A DNA stretch of 64,000 nucleotides, taken from Streptomyces sp. T12 (GTDB lineage Bacteria > Actinomycetota > Actinomycetes > Streptomycetales > Streptomycetaceae). This document shows, piece by piece, positions 34,827 through 43,966 of this stretch. Where the stretch lies: NCBI RefSeq assembly GCF_028736035.1, contig NZ_CP117866.1:8039001-8103000 (forward strand), in the 5' to 3' direction. Position 1 is the stretch's first letter; every line of letters starts with the position of its first letter. The notes below the pieces were generated by a model that was given only the letters and a program-made list of their open reading frames with translations, was not told the origin of the DNA and ran no database searches. The translations under genes and the position numbers were made by a program.

Positions 34827-34991
34827 CGTTCGCCATCCAAGCCGATCACTCTTGAGGAGTCCGGTTGGGTGTCGATTGAGTAACAGACCTTGATGTGAGG
34901 CAAAATCTCCGCCTCGGGTCGGGCACAAGTCCGGCCTCTCACGCGTTACGTGCGCTGGAGACACCGCAGACACCCAGAGGGGGAGAGCGAC

Positions 34992-35288
34992 ATGGCAACG
35001 GATTACGACACCCCACGCAAGACCGACGACGACGTCGACTCGGACAGCCTTGAAGAGCTCAAGGCCCGGCGGAACGACAAGTCGACTTCCTCTGTGGACG
35101 TCGACGAGTTCGAGGCCGCAGAAGGCCTTGAGCTGCCCGGTGCCGACCTCTCCAATGAGGAGTTGGCCGTCCGGGTGCTGCCGAAGCAGCAGGACGAGTT
35201 CACATGCATGAGCTGCTTCCTGGTGCACCACCGCAGCCAGCTGGCCCGGGAGAAGAACGGTCAGCCGATCTGCCGCGACTGCGACTGA
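34992..35288 (+). CDS. DUF4193 zinc-ribbon-like protein
   Basis: A 98-residue acidic protein conserved across actinobacteria (DUF4193). The N-terminal half is polar and acidic (KTDDDVDSDSLEELKARR). The C-terminal half has two cysteine pairs, CMSC and CRDC, about 25 residues apart, which should form a zinc ribbon. It is often compared with DksA/RbpA-like proteins, but an RNA polymerase role has not been shown to my knowledge. The start is the ATG at 34992 behind GGGGGAGAG. The promoter region contains two palindromes. Confidence 0.88.
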   Translation: MATDYDTPRKTDDDVDSDSLEELKARRNDKSTSSVDVDEFEAAEGLELPGADLSNEELAVRVLPKQQDEFTCMSCFLVHHRSQLAREKNGQPICRDCD

Positions 35289-35301
35289 GGTCGGGTCGGG
35301 C

Positions 35302-36225
35302 ATGACTGGCTCGACCCCACCTTGGAAGCGCCGCTCCCGACGGTCGGGAGCGGACGAAGGGCCGTCCGACGGCCCGTACGGCGCGCGTGACGACGAGCGG
35401 GGCTCATCCAGTACGGGGGCCTCGCTCGAACCCGTGTCCGGGGCTGACCTCCCGGCGCGGGGGGAGGTTCCCCCGGCCGCCGCCAAGCGGAGGGGCACGG
35501 TGATCCGGGAGAAGGCCCGGGAAGGCGTCCGTAGGGGCGGCAGCCGCGCCAGAGCGGGCCTCGGGTACCTCGCCGACCGGATCATCGAGAACGCCCCGCG
35601 GATCCCCGTACGGGACCTCGCAACCCTTCGCCGGCACTTCCCGGGCCTGGGGCCCGAGCAGATCGCGGACAAGCTCGTCACGGGCGCGGCGAACGCGAGC
35701 TCGACGGTCGGTGCGGGAGTCGGTGCGGCGGCGATGCTGCCGGTGCCGCCCGCGATGCCGACGGAACTGGCGGCCGAGATCACCGGCGTGGCGGCGATCG
35801 AACTGAAACTGATCGCCGAGCTGCACGAGGTGTACGGCGTACGCCCGCCCGGCAATCTGAAGGACCGCAGTACCGCGTATCTGTCCTCGTGGTCCGAGGA
35901 GCGCGGCATCGACCCGATGAAGCCGGCGACGATCAACGCCGCTCTTGGCGGGCAGATGAAGCGGGAGCTGCGTCAGCAGATCATGAAGCGGATGGTCCGG
36001 AATCTGCCGAACCTCATGCCTTTCATGGTGGGAGCCGCGGTGGGCGCGGTCATGAACCGCCGGGACACCAAGAGGCTCGCGGCACGGATTCGGGCGGACC
36101 TGCGGAAGATCCAGGTGCCGTGGGACGAACTGCCGGAACTGCCCCCGCTGGAGCGCCCGGCGAAGCCGCTGGAGATGGGCGACGTCGGCCGGGTGCACAG
36201 GTTCAAGAAGCTCGGGGGCGGCTGA
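35302..36225 (+). CDS. EcsC-like / conserved membrane-associated protein
   Basis: A 307-residue protein. Residues 1-70 are polar and probably disordered. Residues about 110-180 contain an Ala/Gly-rich stretch (AGVGAAAMLPVPP) and a helical segment, ITGVAAIELKLIAELHEVYG, resembling EcsC-family proteins. A second hydrophobic stretch, LMPFMVGAAVGAVMN, lies near 250, and the tail is proline-rich. The start is the ATG at 35302, 13 bases after the DUF4193 stop, so they may be co-transcribed. The EcsC assignment is tentative. No enzymatic motif is visible. Confidence 0.75.
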   Translation: MTGSTPPWKRRSRRSGADEGPSDGPYGARDDERGSSSTGASLEPVSGADLPARGEVPPAAAKRRGTVIREKAREGVRRGGSRARAGLGYLADRIIENAPRIPVRDLATLRRHFPGLGPEQIADKLVTGAANASSTVGAGVGAAAMLPVPPAMPTELAAEITGVAAIELKLIAELHEVYGVRPPGNLKDRSTAYLSSWSEERGIDPMKPATINAALGGQMKRELRQQIMKRMVRNLPNLMPFMVGAAVGAVMNRRDTKRLAARIRADLRKIQVPWDELPELPPLERPAKPLEMGDVGRVHRFKKLGGG

Positions 36226-36303
36226 GATCTCGGTGCCGCGACGAAGTTTTTGCCACGGCGGGCACAAATCTTGACCAGGCCGGTGAAGGCCCGCTCGGGT
36301 GTG

Positions 36304-36765
36304 CTAGACCGAGGCCTTCGCTGCCTTGATCGCCTCCGCCAGGCGTTCCGGCTCGCGGGTCGACAGGTACAGGTACGGGGTCGGGTCCTCGGGGTCCGTG
36401 ACCTCCACGCGCAGAGCCGTCGGGATGTAGGCGCGCAGCAGGAGGAAGGCCCGGGTGTCGGCCTTGTGGGTGCGCCAGGCGCGGGCCTCCTCGGGGTCCA
36501 GGACGTGCGCCTCGCCCAGGGCCCGCACCGGGATCTTCGCCTCGCCCGCGATCAGCGAGTCGCCCACCAGACGGATGCGGACCGAGCCGTACGAGCTCGC
36601 CATGACCGCTGCCGCGGCGGTGCCGCCGACGAGCCCCGCGAGCATGGGAAGCGTGCCGAAGGGCAGGAGGATCAGGGCCAGGGAGACCCCGACCAGGAAC
36701 GAGATCAGCCACCAGGTGCGGGGGGCGGTCAGGCGTTCTTCGTACGGGGCGGCGGAGAGCTGCAT
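36304..36765 (-). CDS. DUF3093 membrane protein
   Basis: A 153-residue protein. Two closely spaced transmembrane helices, about residues 18-38 and 40-60, form a hairpin near the N-terminus, followed by a soluble beta-rich domain (RIRLVGDSLIAGEAKIPV; PYLYLSTREPERLAEAI). The DUF3093 family is actinobacterial and usually lies next to dut, as here. The start is the ATG at 36763-36765, because residues further upstream in the frame belong to noncoding DNA. It is divergent from the thioesterase gene. The function is unknown. Confidence 0.85.
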   Translation of the reverse strand: MQLSAAPYEERLTAPRTWWLISFLVGVSLALILLPFGTLPMLAGLVGGTAAAAVMASSYGSVRIRLVGDSLIAGEAKIPVRALGEAHVLDPEEARAWRTHKADTRAFLLLRAYIPTALRVEVTDPEDPTPYLYLSTREPERLAEAIKAAKASV

Positions 36766-36823
36766 GGAGCCAAGCTTGGCACGGTGTCCGGATCGTGCCG
36801 ACGCGCGGGTAAGGTCTGCGGCT

Positions 36824-37408
36824 GTGAGTGGTATTTCCCCGTCCCTCAAGCCCCCGGCCGGCGCCGTGAAACCGGTGCGGCATGCTGAGGCTCCCGCGCC
36901 CGGTGAGCTTCTTGGTGCCCATTACGGCCAGTGTTTCGGCTGTGGCGGCGAGCAGGCCCACGGATTGCATCTGGAGGCGCGGGCCGGCGAAGGGGTGTCC
37001 CTCACCGCCGAGTTCACCGTGCAGAGCGCCCACCAGGGGGCGCCCGGGCTCGCGCACGGCGGTGTGCTCGCGACCGCGCTCGACGAGACCCTCGGCTCGC
37101 TCAACTGGCTGCTGCGCACGATCGCTGTGACCGGGCGGCTGGAGACCGACTTCGTGCGGCCCGTTCCGGTGGGCACGGTGCTGTACCTGGAGGCCGAGGT
37201 GACGGCGGTGGCGGGCCGCAAGATCTACTCGACCGCCACCGGACGGATCGGCGGTCCCGACGGGCCCGTCGCCGTCCGTGCCGACGCCCTCTTCATCGAG
37301 GTGAAGGTCGACCACTTCATCGACAACGGCCGCCCGGAGGAGATCCGGGCCGCCATGAGCGACCCGGACCAGGTCCGCCGTGCCCGTGCCTTCGAGGTGA
37401 ACCCGTGA
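36824..37408 (+). CDS. PaaI-family hotdog-fold thioesterase
   Basis: A 194-residue protein with a single hotdog domain. The signature is in GLAHGGVLATALDETLG (HGG motif plus catalytic acidic residue). A cysteine motif, CFGCGGEQAHGLHL, precedes the domain, as in many actinobacterial members. It should hydrolyse an acyl-CoA thioester, substrate unknown. The start is the GTG at 36824. No strong Shine-Dalgarno is seen, apart from AAGG at 36811. Its stop overlaps the GTG of dut by GTGA, indicating coupling. Confidence 0.87.
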   Translation: MSGISPSLKPPAGAVKPVRHAEAPAPGELLGAHYGQCFGCGGEQAHGLHLEARAGEGVSLTAEFTVQSAHQGAPGLAHGGVLATALDETLGSLNWLLRTIAVTGRLETDFVRPVPVGTVLYLEAEVTAVAGRKIYSTATGRIGGPDGPVAVRADALFIEVKVDHFIDNGRPEEIRAAMSDPDQVRRARAFEVNP

Positions 37409-37965
37409 GCCGTGAGCCCCGTCGAGAACTCGACGTGCTGATCCGGCGCGTCGACCCCGACGTACCGCTTCCGACGTACGCGCACCCCGGTGACGCGGGA
37501 GCCGATCTGCGCACCACCGAGAGCCGCGAACTGAAGCCGGGGGAGCGGGCCGTACTGCCCACCGGGGTGTCTGTCGCGCTGCCGGAGGGGTACGCGGCCT
37601 TCGTGCACCCCCGTTCCGGTCTCGCCGCCCGCCTCGGTGTCGCCCTGGTGAATGCCCCGGGGACGGTTGATGCCGGGTACCGTGGGGAGATCAAGGTGAT
37701 CGTGGTGAATCTCGACCCGCATGAGACCGTGCGGTTCGAGCGCTTCGACCGGATTGCCCAACTGGTCGTCCAGCAGGTCGAGAGGGTTCGCTTCCAGGAG
37801 GTTGCGGAGCTTCCCGATTCGGCGCGGGCCGCAGGGGGCTTCGGGTCCACCGGCGGCCATGCCGCGGTGGGCGGCACAAGCGATACAAGCGATCAGGCCG
37901 CCGATGGCGGCGCAACGGGTGGGAATCGATACGCTTCGGTCGTATCCGACCGGGAAGGACAGTGA
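37405..37965 (+). CDS. dut: dUTP diphosphatase
   Basis: A 186-residue trimeric dUTPase. The five family motifs are visible in order: AGADLRT, HPRSGLA, GTVDAGYRGEI, RIAQLVV and RAAGGFGSTG. The last is the flexible C-terminal arm. It hydrolyses dUTP to dUMP and so keeps uracil out of DNA. A roughly 35-residue Ser/Gly/Asp-rich tail follows motif V and is longer than in most bacteria. The start is the GTG at 37405, coupled to the thioesterase stop. The DUF3710 gene follows one base after the stop. Confidence 0.95.
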   Translation: MSREPRRELDVLIRRVDPDVPLPTYAHPGDAGADLRTTESRELKPGERAVLPTGVSVALPEGYAAFVHPRSGLAARLGVALVNAPGTVDAGYRGEIKVIVVNLDPHETVRFERFDRIAQLVVQQVERVRFQEVAELPDSARAAGGFGSTGGHAAVGGTSDTSDQAADGGATGGNRYASVVSDREGQ

Positions 37966-37966
37966 C

Positions 37967-38725
37967 GTGTTCGGACGTCGCAAGAAGAAGGGTGCCGCCG
38001 AGGACGCGGCCGGCGAGCCCGAGCAGGTCGTCGACATCGACACTGAGGCGGACGACGACGGCACGCGCGAGCGCGTGAGGCTCGAGCCGGAACCGCGGCC
38101 CGACGGGCCCTGGGACAGCACCGAGGTCCGCGAGCCCGGTGAGGGCCGGGTGGACCTGGGCGGCCTGTTGGTGCCGGGCGTCGACGGCATGGAGCTGCGC
38201 GTCGAGGTCGCGGGTGACGCGATCGTCGCGGCGACCGTCGTGCTGCGCGACAGCGCCATCCAGCTGCAGGCCTTCGCCGCGCCCAAGCGCGAGGGCATCT
38301 GGGGCGAGGTGCGCGAGGAGATCGGCTCCGGCATCACCCAGCAGGGTGGCATCATCGACGAGGTCGAGGGCCCCCTGGGCTGGGAGCTGCGGGCCCAGGT
38401 GCCGGTGCAGCTGCCGGACGGCACGGGCGGTTTCCAGGTCGTGCGGTTCGTCGGCGTGGACGGTCCGCGCTGGTTCCTGCGCGGTGTGATCTCGGGGCAG
38501 GGCGCGGTGCAGCCGCAGGCGGCCGGTCTGCTCGAGCAGATCTTCCGGGACACGGTCGTGGTCCGCGGCGAGGGCCCGATGGCCCCCCGTGACCCGATCG
38601 TCCTGAAGCTGCCGAACGACGCCCAGATGGTCCCCGAGGGCGTCCAGCAGGAGGAGGCGGGTTCGCGCTTCTCCGGCGGCATGGGCCAGCTCCAGCGCGG
38701 GCCGGAGATCACCGAGGTGCGCTGA
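37967..38725 (+). CDS. DUF3710 family protein
   Basis: A 252-residue protein. An N-terminal polar segment (FGRRKKKGAAEDAAGEPEQV) is followed by an acidic stretch and a conserved C-terminal domain with GMELRVEVAGD, GIWGEVREEI and DGPRWFLRGVISG. DUF3710 genes lie beside dut throughout actinobacteria. The start is the GTG at 37967 behind GGGAAGGAC, one base after dut. No catalytic residues can be named. A strong terminator follows, closing the thioesterase-dut-DUF3710 operon. Confidence 0.88.
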   Translation: MFGRRKKKGAAEDAAGEPEQVVDIDTEADDDGTRERVRLEPEPRPDGPWDSTEVREPGEGRVDLGGLLVPGVDGMELRVEVAGDAIVAATVVLRDSAIQLQAFAAPKREGIWGEVREEIGSGITQQGGIIDEVEGPLGWELRAQVPVQLPDGTGGFQVVRFVGVDGPRWFLRGVISGQGAVQPQAAGLLEQIFRDTVVVRGEGPMAPRDPIVLKLPNDAQMVPEGVQQEEAGSRFSGGMGQLQRGPEITEVR

Positions 38726-38741
38726 GCAACGTAGAAACATC

Positions 38742-38771
38742 AGGGCCGTACCCCACACGGGGTGCGGCCCT
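38742..38771 (+). terminator. Hairpin terminator after DUF3710 gene
   Basis: AGGGCCGTACCCC (38742-38754) pairs with GGGGTGCGGCCCT (38759-38771) around ACAC, with one T-G wobble. It is followed by TTCTCG. Confidence 0.8.
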
Positions 38772-38796
38772 TTCTCGTGTTCTCGTGCGTGAACTC

Positions 38797-38825
38797 TTGA
38801 CGGCGCATTGGTCTGTACCTACCGT
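38797..38825 (+). promoter_or_regulatory. Vegetative-type promoter of the alginate lyase gene
   Basis: TTGACG at 38797-38802 and TACCGT at 38820-38825 are separated by 17 bases, the spacing of a vegetative-sigma promoter. They lie about 70 bases before the lyase start. The spacer holds TGGTCTGTACCT, weakly like a DasR site. Confidence 0.5.
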
Positions 38826-38893
38826 CTCCGGCCAACGCGTCTGTTCATAAAGGCGCTTCGCGTTCACATACGAGAACGGAAGGCCCCCCACGC

Positions 38894-40060
38894 ATGCGCA
38901 GAACCGCACTCTTCGCGGCCGCGGCCGCCCTCGTCGCCGGTGTCCTCGCCTGGCCCGCCGACGCAGCTCCCAGTACCTTCGCCCACCCCGGAGTCACCGT
39001 CTCCCAGGGGCAGTTGGACTTCACCCGCTCCAAGGTGAACGCCGGCGCCCAGCCCTGGAAGGGTGCCTTCGACCGGATGATGGCGAGCAAGTACGCCGAT
39101 CTGAACCGCACCCCCAAGCCCCGCGCGGTCGTCGAGTGCGGCTCGTACTCGAACCCCAACTACGGCTGCACCGACGAGCGCGAGGACGCGATAGCCGCGT
39201 ACACCCAGGCCCTCGCCTGGTACATCACCCGCGACGAGCGGCACGCGAAGAAGGCCATCGAGCTGATGGACGCCTGGTCCGCGGTGATCAGGGACCACAC
39301 CAACAGCAACGCGCCTTTGCAGACGGGCTGGGCCGGCTCCTCGTGGCCCAAGGCCGCCGAGATCATCAAGTACACGTACACCGGGAACTGGGCGAACTCC
39401 GGCCGGTTCGCCACCATGCTCCGCGACGTCTATCTGCCCGAGATCATCAACGGCTCGAACTCCAACGGCAACTGGGAGCTGTCGATGATGGAGGCCGCCG
39501 TCGGCATCTCCGTCTTCCTGGAGGACAAGGCGTCGTACGACAAGGCCATGGCGAAGTTCCGCACCCGCACCGCCGCCTACGTCTACCTGTCCTCCGACGG
39601 CGACCTGCCGAAGACCGTGCCGAGCCAGCACCTCGACACCCGGGACAAGATCGTCAAGTACTGGCAGGGCCAGACCACCTTCGTCACCGGCCTCACCCAG
39701 GAGACCTGCCGCGACCTCACCCACACCGGGTACGGCATCTCGGCCATCTCGCACGTCGCGGAGACCAGCCGGATCCAGGGGCAGGACCTGTACGGCACCG
39801 ACGTCGGTGAGCGGCTGCGGCAGGCGCTCGGGTTCCAGGCCAGGTACGAGCTCGGTACGGCCGTGCCCGGCTGGCTGTGCGGCGGCTCGCTGAAGCTCGG
39901 GCTCGGGCCGGTCACCGAGGTCGGGCACAACGCCCTGGCCAATCGCCTCGGGCATGCCATGACCAACACCGAGACGCTGACCGAGCGCAACCGCCCGGCC
40001 GGCAGCAACAACCTCTTCGTGGCCTGGGAGACCCTCACTCACGGCGACAACCCCGGGTGA
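38894..40060 (+). CDS. Secreted alginate lyase-family polysaccharide lyase
   Basis: A 388-residue secreted protein. Residues 1-25 form a signal peptide (ALFAAAAALVAGVLAWPADAA). The rest is an alginate lyase-type alpha-helical toroid. Typical segments are NWELSMMEAAVGISVFL, GQTTFVTGLTQETCRDLTH and TGYGISAISHVAETS, which carry catalytic-region Asn, His and Arg/Glu residues of the PL5-like fold. It should cleave uronic-acid polysaccharide outside the cell. Streptomycetes make no alginate, so environmental polymer is the probable substrate. The start is the ATG at 38894 behind GAACGGAAGG. It is not part of a recognisable operon. Confidence 0.88.
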   Translation: MRRTALFAAAAALVAGVLAWPADAAPSTFAHPGVTVSQGQLDFTRSKVNAGAQPWKGAFDRMMASKYADLNRTPKPRAVVECGSYSNPNYGCTDEREDAIAAYTQALAWYITRDERHAKKAIELMDAWSAVIRDHTNSNAPLQTGWAGSSWPKAAEIIKYTYTGNWANSGRFATMLRDVYLPEIINGSNSNGNWELSMMEAAVGISVFLEDKASYDKAMAKFRTRTAAYVYLSSDGDLPKTVPSQHLDTRDKIVKYWQGQTTFVTGLTQETCRDLTHTGYGISAISHVAETSRIQGQDLYGTDVGERLRQALGFQARYELGTAVPGWLCGGSLKLGLGPVTEVGHNALANRLGHAMTNTETLTERNRPAGSNNLFVAWETLTHGDNPG

Positions 40061-40200
40061 GGCGGGGGCGGCGCGGCGGCGGGGGCGTCAGAGTTGCGTC
40101 AAAGACGCCCCCGCCGCCGCACCCGGCCCCATTTGTCGCGATTGTTGGCCGTAAGGTCGACGCTGCGCAGTTGGCAGTGGGACCGGAAGACAATAGGGCC

Positions 40201-42777
40201 ATGGGACGCGGCAAGCTTCGGATCTACCTCGGTGCGGCACCGGGCGTCGGCAAGACGTACGCGATGCTGTCCGAGGCGCACCGGCGGATCGAACGCGGCA
40301 CCGACTGCGTGGTCGCGTTCGTGGAGCACCATGAGCGGGCCCGCACCGAGGTGATGCTGCACGGGCTGGAGCAGATCACCCGTAACGAGCTGGGATACCG
40401 AGGGGCCCTCTTCACGGAGATGGACGTCGACGCCGTACTGGCGCGGCGTCCGCAGGTGGCGCTCGTCGACGAGCTGGCCCACACCAACATCCCCGGCGCG
40501 CGCAACGCCAAGCGCTGGCAGGACGTGGAGGAGCTGCTGGCGGCCGGGATCGACGTGATATCGACCGTCAACATCCAGCACCTGGAGTCGCTGGGTGATG
40601 TGGTGGAGTCGATCACCGGCGTACGGCAGCAGGAGACCGTCCCTGACGAGGTGGTGCGCCGGGCCGACCAGGTCGAGCTGGTCGACATGTCGCCGCAGGC
40701 GCTGCGGCGGCGGATGGCGCACGGGAACATCTACCGGCCGGACAAGGTCGACGCGGCCCTGTCGAACTACTTCCGGCCCGGGAACCTGACCGCGCTGCGG
40801 GAGCTGGCGTTGCTGTGGGTGGCGGACCGGGTCGACGCGTACCTGAAGCAGTACCGCAGTGATCACCGGGTGTCGACGATCTGGGGCTCGCGGGAGCGGA
40901 TCGTGGTCGGGCTGACCGGCGGTCCGGAGGGCCGGACGCTGATCCGCCGGGCCGCGCGGCTCGCGGAGAAGGGGGCCGGCGGTGAGGTGCTGGCCGTCTA
41001 CATCGCCCGCAGCGACGGCCTGACCTCCGCCTCGCCCAAGGAACTGGCCGTCCAGCGCACCCTCGTCGAGGACCTGGGCGGCACCTTCCACCACGTCGTC
41101 GGCGACGACATCCCGGCGGCGCTGCTGGACTTCGCGCGCGGGGTGAACGCCACTCAGATCGTCCTCGGCTCCTCGCGCCGCAGGAGCTGGCAGTACGTCC
41201 TCGGACCGGGCGTCGGCGCCACGGTCGCCCGGGACTCGGGCCCCGACCTCGACGTCCACATCGTCACGCACGAGGAGGCCGCCAAGGGACGCGGACTGCC
41301 CGTGGCCCGGGGAGCGAGTCTTGGCCGGTCCCGGATCGTGTGGGGCTGGCTCACCGGTGTCGGCGGTCCGGCGCTGCTCACCCTGCTGCTGACCCACGTC
41401 AACGCCGACCTCGGTCTCGCCAACGACATGCTGTTGTTCCTGACCCTGACGGTGGCAGCGGCCCTGCTCGGCGGGCTCTCCCCCGCACTGGCCTCGGCCG
41501 CGGTCGGATCGCTGCTGCTCAACTGGTTCTTCACACCACCGCTGCACCGCATCTCGATCGCCGACCCGAAGAACCTGCTCGCGCTCGTGATCTTCGTCTT
41601 CGTGGCGGTGGCGGTGGCCTCCGTGGTGGACCTCGCCGCCCGCCGCACCCAGCAGGCGGCTCGTCTGCGGGCCGAGTCGGAGATCCTGTCCTTCCTCGCC
41701 GGGAACGTGCTGCGGGGTGAGACCGGCCTGGAGGAGTTGCTGGAGCGCGTCCGCGAGACGTTCGGCATGGAGTCGGCGGCCCTGCTGGAGCGGCAGAGCG
41801 ACGTCGATCCGTGGACGTGTGCGGGCCGGGTGGGCTCGGGGCGGGCGCCGGATCGGCCGGAGGAGGCGGACGTGGACGTACCGGTCGGCGATCACATGGC
41901 GCTCGCGCTGGCCGGCCGGGTGCTGCCCGCCGAGGACCGCCGGGTGCTGGCCGCCTTCGCCGCGCAGGCCGCGGTGGTCCTGGACCGTCAGCGTCTGCAG
42001 CGCGAGGCCGACCAGGCCAAGGAGCTGGCGGAGGGCAACCGGATCCGTACGGCGCTGCTGGCCGCCGTGAGCCATGACCTGCGTACGCCTCTTGCGGGTA
42101 TCAAGGCGGCGGTGTCCTCGCTGCGCTCCGATGACGTGGCGTGGTCGGAGGAGGACGAGGCCGAATTGCTGGAGGGGATCGAGGAAGGTGCGGACCGGCT
42201 CGATCATCTGGTGGGGAATCTGCTGGACATGTCGCGGTTGCAGACCGGCACGGTGACGCCCTTGATCCGGGAGATCGACCTCGACGAGGTGGTGCCGATG
42301 GCGCTCGGCGGGGTGCCGGAGGACAGCGTGGAGCTGGACATTCCGGAGACGCTGCCCATGGTCGCCGTGGACCCCGGGCTGCTGGAGCGGTCGGTGGCCA
42401 ACCTCGTCGAGAACGCCGTCAAGTACAGCCGGCAGGACGAGCCGGTGCTGGTCGCCGCGAGCGCCATCGCCGAACGGGTCGAGGTGCGCGTCGTCGACCG
42501 CGGCCCCGGCGTCCCCGACGAGGCCAAGGAGCGCATCTTCGCGCCGTTCCAGCGCTACGGCGACGCCCCGCGCGGTGCCGGAGTGGGCCTCGGGCTCGCG
42601 GTCGCGCGCGGCTTCGCCGAGGCCATGAACGGCACCCTCAACGCCGAGGACACCCCCGGCGGCGGCCTCACCATGGTGCTCACCCTCCGGGCGGCGGGAG
42701 CGCGCGCGGAGCTTGTCGAAGAGGGGGCCGCGTCTGTGGAGCGCCCCGCGGAACCTGAAAGGCAGGCCACATGCTGA
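40201..42777 (+). CDS. kdpD: Potassium-sensing histidine kinase KdpD
   Basis: An 858-residue KdpD. The N-terminal KdpD domain has Walker A GAAPGVGKTYAML and DELAHTNIPG. It is followed by a USP-like domain with ERIVVGLTGG, a four-helix membrane region about residues 380-480, a GAF-like segment, phospho-acceptor His625 in VSHDLRTPLAG and an ATPase domain (NLVENAVKYS; GVGLGLAVARG). It senses potassium limitation or turgor and phosphorylates KdpE. The start is the ATG at 40201. The last codons overlap kdpE by seven bases. No kdpF, A, B or C gene is in the window, so the target operon is elsewhere or the pair serves another K+ system. Confidence 0.94.
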   Translation: MGRGKLRIYLGAAPGVGKTYAMLSEAHRRIERGTDCVVAFVEHHERARTEVMLHGLEQITRNELGYRGALFTEMDVDAVLARRPQVALVDELAHTNIPGARNAKRWQDVEELLAAGIDVISTVNIQHLESLGDVVESITGVRQQETVPDEVVRRADQVELVDMSPQALRRRMAHGNIYRPDKVDAALSNYFRPGNLTALRELALLWVADRVDAYLKQYRSDHRVSTIWGSRERIVVGLTGGPEGRTLIRRAARLAEKGAGGEVLAVYIARSDGLTSASPKELAVQRTLVEDLGGTFHHVVGDDIPAALLDFARGVNATQIVLGSSRRRSWQYVLGPGVGATVARDSGPDLDVHIVTHEEAAKGRGLPVARGASLGRSRIVWGWLTGVGGPALLTLLLTHVNADLGLANDMLLFLTLTVAAALLGGLSPALASAAVGSLLLNWFFTPPLHRISIADPKNLLALVIFVFVAVAVASVVDLAARRTQQAARLRAESEILSFLAGNVLRGETGLEELLERVRETFGMESAALLERQSDVDPWTCAGRVGSGRAPDRPEEADVDVPVGDHMALALAGRVLPAEDRRVLAAFAAQAAVVLDRQRLQREADQAKELAEGNRIRTALLAAVSHDLRTPLAGIKAAVSSLRSDDVAWSEEDEAELLEGIEEGADRLDHLVGNLLDMSRLQTGTVTPLIREIDLDEVVPMALGGVPEDSVELDIPETLPMVAVDPGLLERSVANLVENAVKYSRQDEPVLVAASAIAERVEVRVVDRGPGVPDEAKERIFAPFQRYGDAPRGAGVGLGLAVARGFAEAMNGTLNAEDTPGGGLTMVLTLRAAGARAELVEEGAASVERPAEPERQATC

Positions 42778-43487
42778 GCCCGACCGGGGGGACCCCCCAG
42801 GCCCCCACGAGGGTGCTGGTGATCGACGACGAGCCGCAGATCGTGCGCGCCCTCGTGATCAATCTCAAGGCCCGCAAGTACGAGGTCGACGCGGCCCACG
42901 ACGGGGCCACCGCCCTCGAACTCGCCGCCACGCGCCACCCCGACGTGGTCGTCCTCGACCTCGGTCTGCCCGACATGGACGGCGTCGAGGTGATCCGGGG
43001 GCTGCGCGGCTGGACCCGGGTGCCGATCCTGGTGCTGTCCGCCCGGCACTCCTCTGACGAGAAGGTCGAGGCGCTGGACGCGGGCGCCGACGACTACGTC
43101 ACCAAGCCCTTCGGCATGGACGAGCTGCTGGCCCGGCTGCGGGCCGCCGTCCGCCGCGCCGAACCGACCGGGGGCGGCGAGGACGACGTGATGGTGGAGA
43201 CCGAGGAGTTCACCGTCGACCTGGCCGCGAAGAAGGTCAACCGGGGCGGGAAGGACGTACGGCTGACCCCCACGGAGTGGCATCTGCTGGAGGTGCTGGT
43301 CCGCAACACCGGGCGGCTCGTCAGCCAGAAGCAGCTGCTGCAGGAGGTCTGGGGGCCGTCGTACGGGACGGAGACGAACTATCTGCGGGTGTACATGGCC
43401 CAACTGCGCAGGAAGCTGGAGGCGGATCCTTCGCATCCCCGGCACTTCATCACGGAGCCGGGGATGGGGTACCGATTCGAGAAATGA
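42771..43487 (+). CDS. kdpE: Response regulator KdpE
   Basis: A 238-residue OmpR/PhoB-type regulator. The receiver has phospho-acceptor Asp63 in VVVLDLGLPD and a Lys in YVTKPFGM. The winged-helix DNA-binding domain at the C-terminus contains LTPTEWHLLEVLVRN and ends PGMGYRFEK. In most bacteria KdpE activates the high-affinity K+-ATPase operon. The start is the ATG at 42771, overlapping kdpD by seven bases, so translation is coupled. N-terminal residues before TRVLVIDDE are a short Pro/Thr extension that could be shorter if an internal start is used. Confidence 0.94.
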   Translation: MLSPTGGTPQAPTRVLVIDDEPQIVRALVINLKARKYEVDAAHDGATALELAATRHPDVVVLDLGLPDMDGVEVIRGLRGWTRVPILVLSARHSSDEKVEALDAGADDYVTKPFGMDELLARLRAAVRRAEPTGGGEDDVMVETEEFTVDLAAKKVNRGGKDVRLTPTEWHLLEVLVRNTGRLVSQKQLLQEVWGPSYGTETNYLRVYMAQLRRKLEADPSHPRHFITEPGMGYRFEK

Positions 43488-43564
43488 GCTGGTCACAGGG
43501 GGCTGGTTCGGGGGGCGGCACCAGGGGTACGAGAGTGTCGGTGCACCCCGGTAGGCTTCAAGAC

Positions 43565-43963
43565 ATGAGTGCTGTTCCTCGTTCCGAAAAGTCGGTGGGC
43601 CGGTTCCGGCGCATGCTCGACCGGCTCTCCTCGTCGCAGGAGGACCTGGAGTCCGAGGAGCTGCGGGAGGATGCCGAGACGGCCGGATGCATCAGGATCG
43701 GTGACTGCCATGACCGACAGATAGTGACGGTTACTGGTACCTTGCGCACGGTCACCCTGCGGCCGCGTGCGGGAGTCCCGGCCCTGGAGGCCGAGCTGTT
43801 CGACGGCTCCGCCGCCCTCGACGTGGTGTGGCTCGGCAGGCGCTCCATAGTCGGGATAGAGCCGGGGCGCCGGCTGATCGCATCGGGCCGGATCTCCATG
43901 AGCCGAGGCCGCCGGGTGCTGTTCAACCCGAAATACGAACTGAGACCCCTCGGACGGGAGTAG
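43565..43963 (+). CDS. OB-fold nucleic-acid-binding-like protein
   Basis: A 132-residue protein. Residues 1-45 are charged and helical (RFRRMLDRLSSSQEDLESEEL). Residues 45-130 form an OB-fold barrel with VTVTGTLRTVTLRP and LIASGRISMSRGRRVLFNPKYEL, resembling the RecG/RecJ-type anticodon/OB modules of small actinobacterial proteins. The start is the ATG at 43565, because the long upstream frame belongs to the kdpE shadow. It is followed three bases after its stop by the DUF3159 gene. No specific ligand can be assigned. Confidence 0.82.
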   Translation: MSAVPRSEKSVGRFRRMLDRLSSSQEDLESEELREDAETAGCIRIGDCHDRQIVTVTGTLRTVTLRPRAGVPALEAELFDGSAALDVVWLGRRSIVGIEPGRRLIASGRISMSRGRRVLFNPKYELRPLGRE

Positions 43964-43966
43964 CCG

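Noticed and set aside
34710..35936. Minus-strand frame opposite the DUF4193 and EcsC-like genes
   Set aside because: It has no ribosome site, a Ser/Arg-rich composition and is antisense to two well-supported genes.
38809..38820. DasR-like operator TGGTCTGTACCT before the lyase gene
   Set aside because: Only 9 of 12 positions match the TGGTCTAGACCA consensus; too weak to call, though it lies in the promoter spacer.
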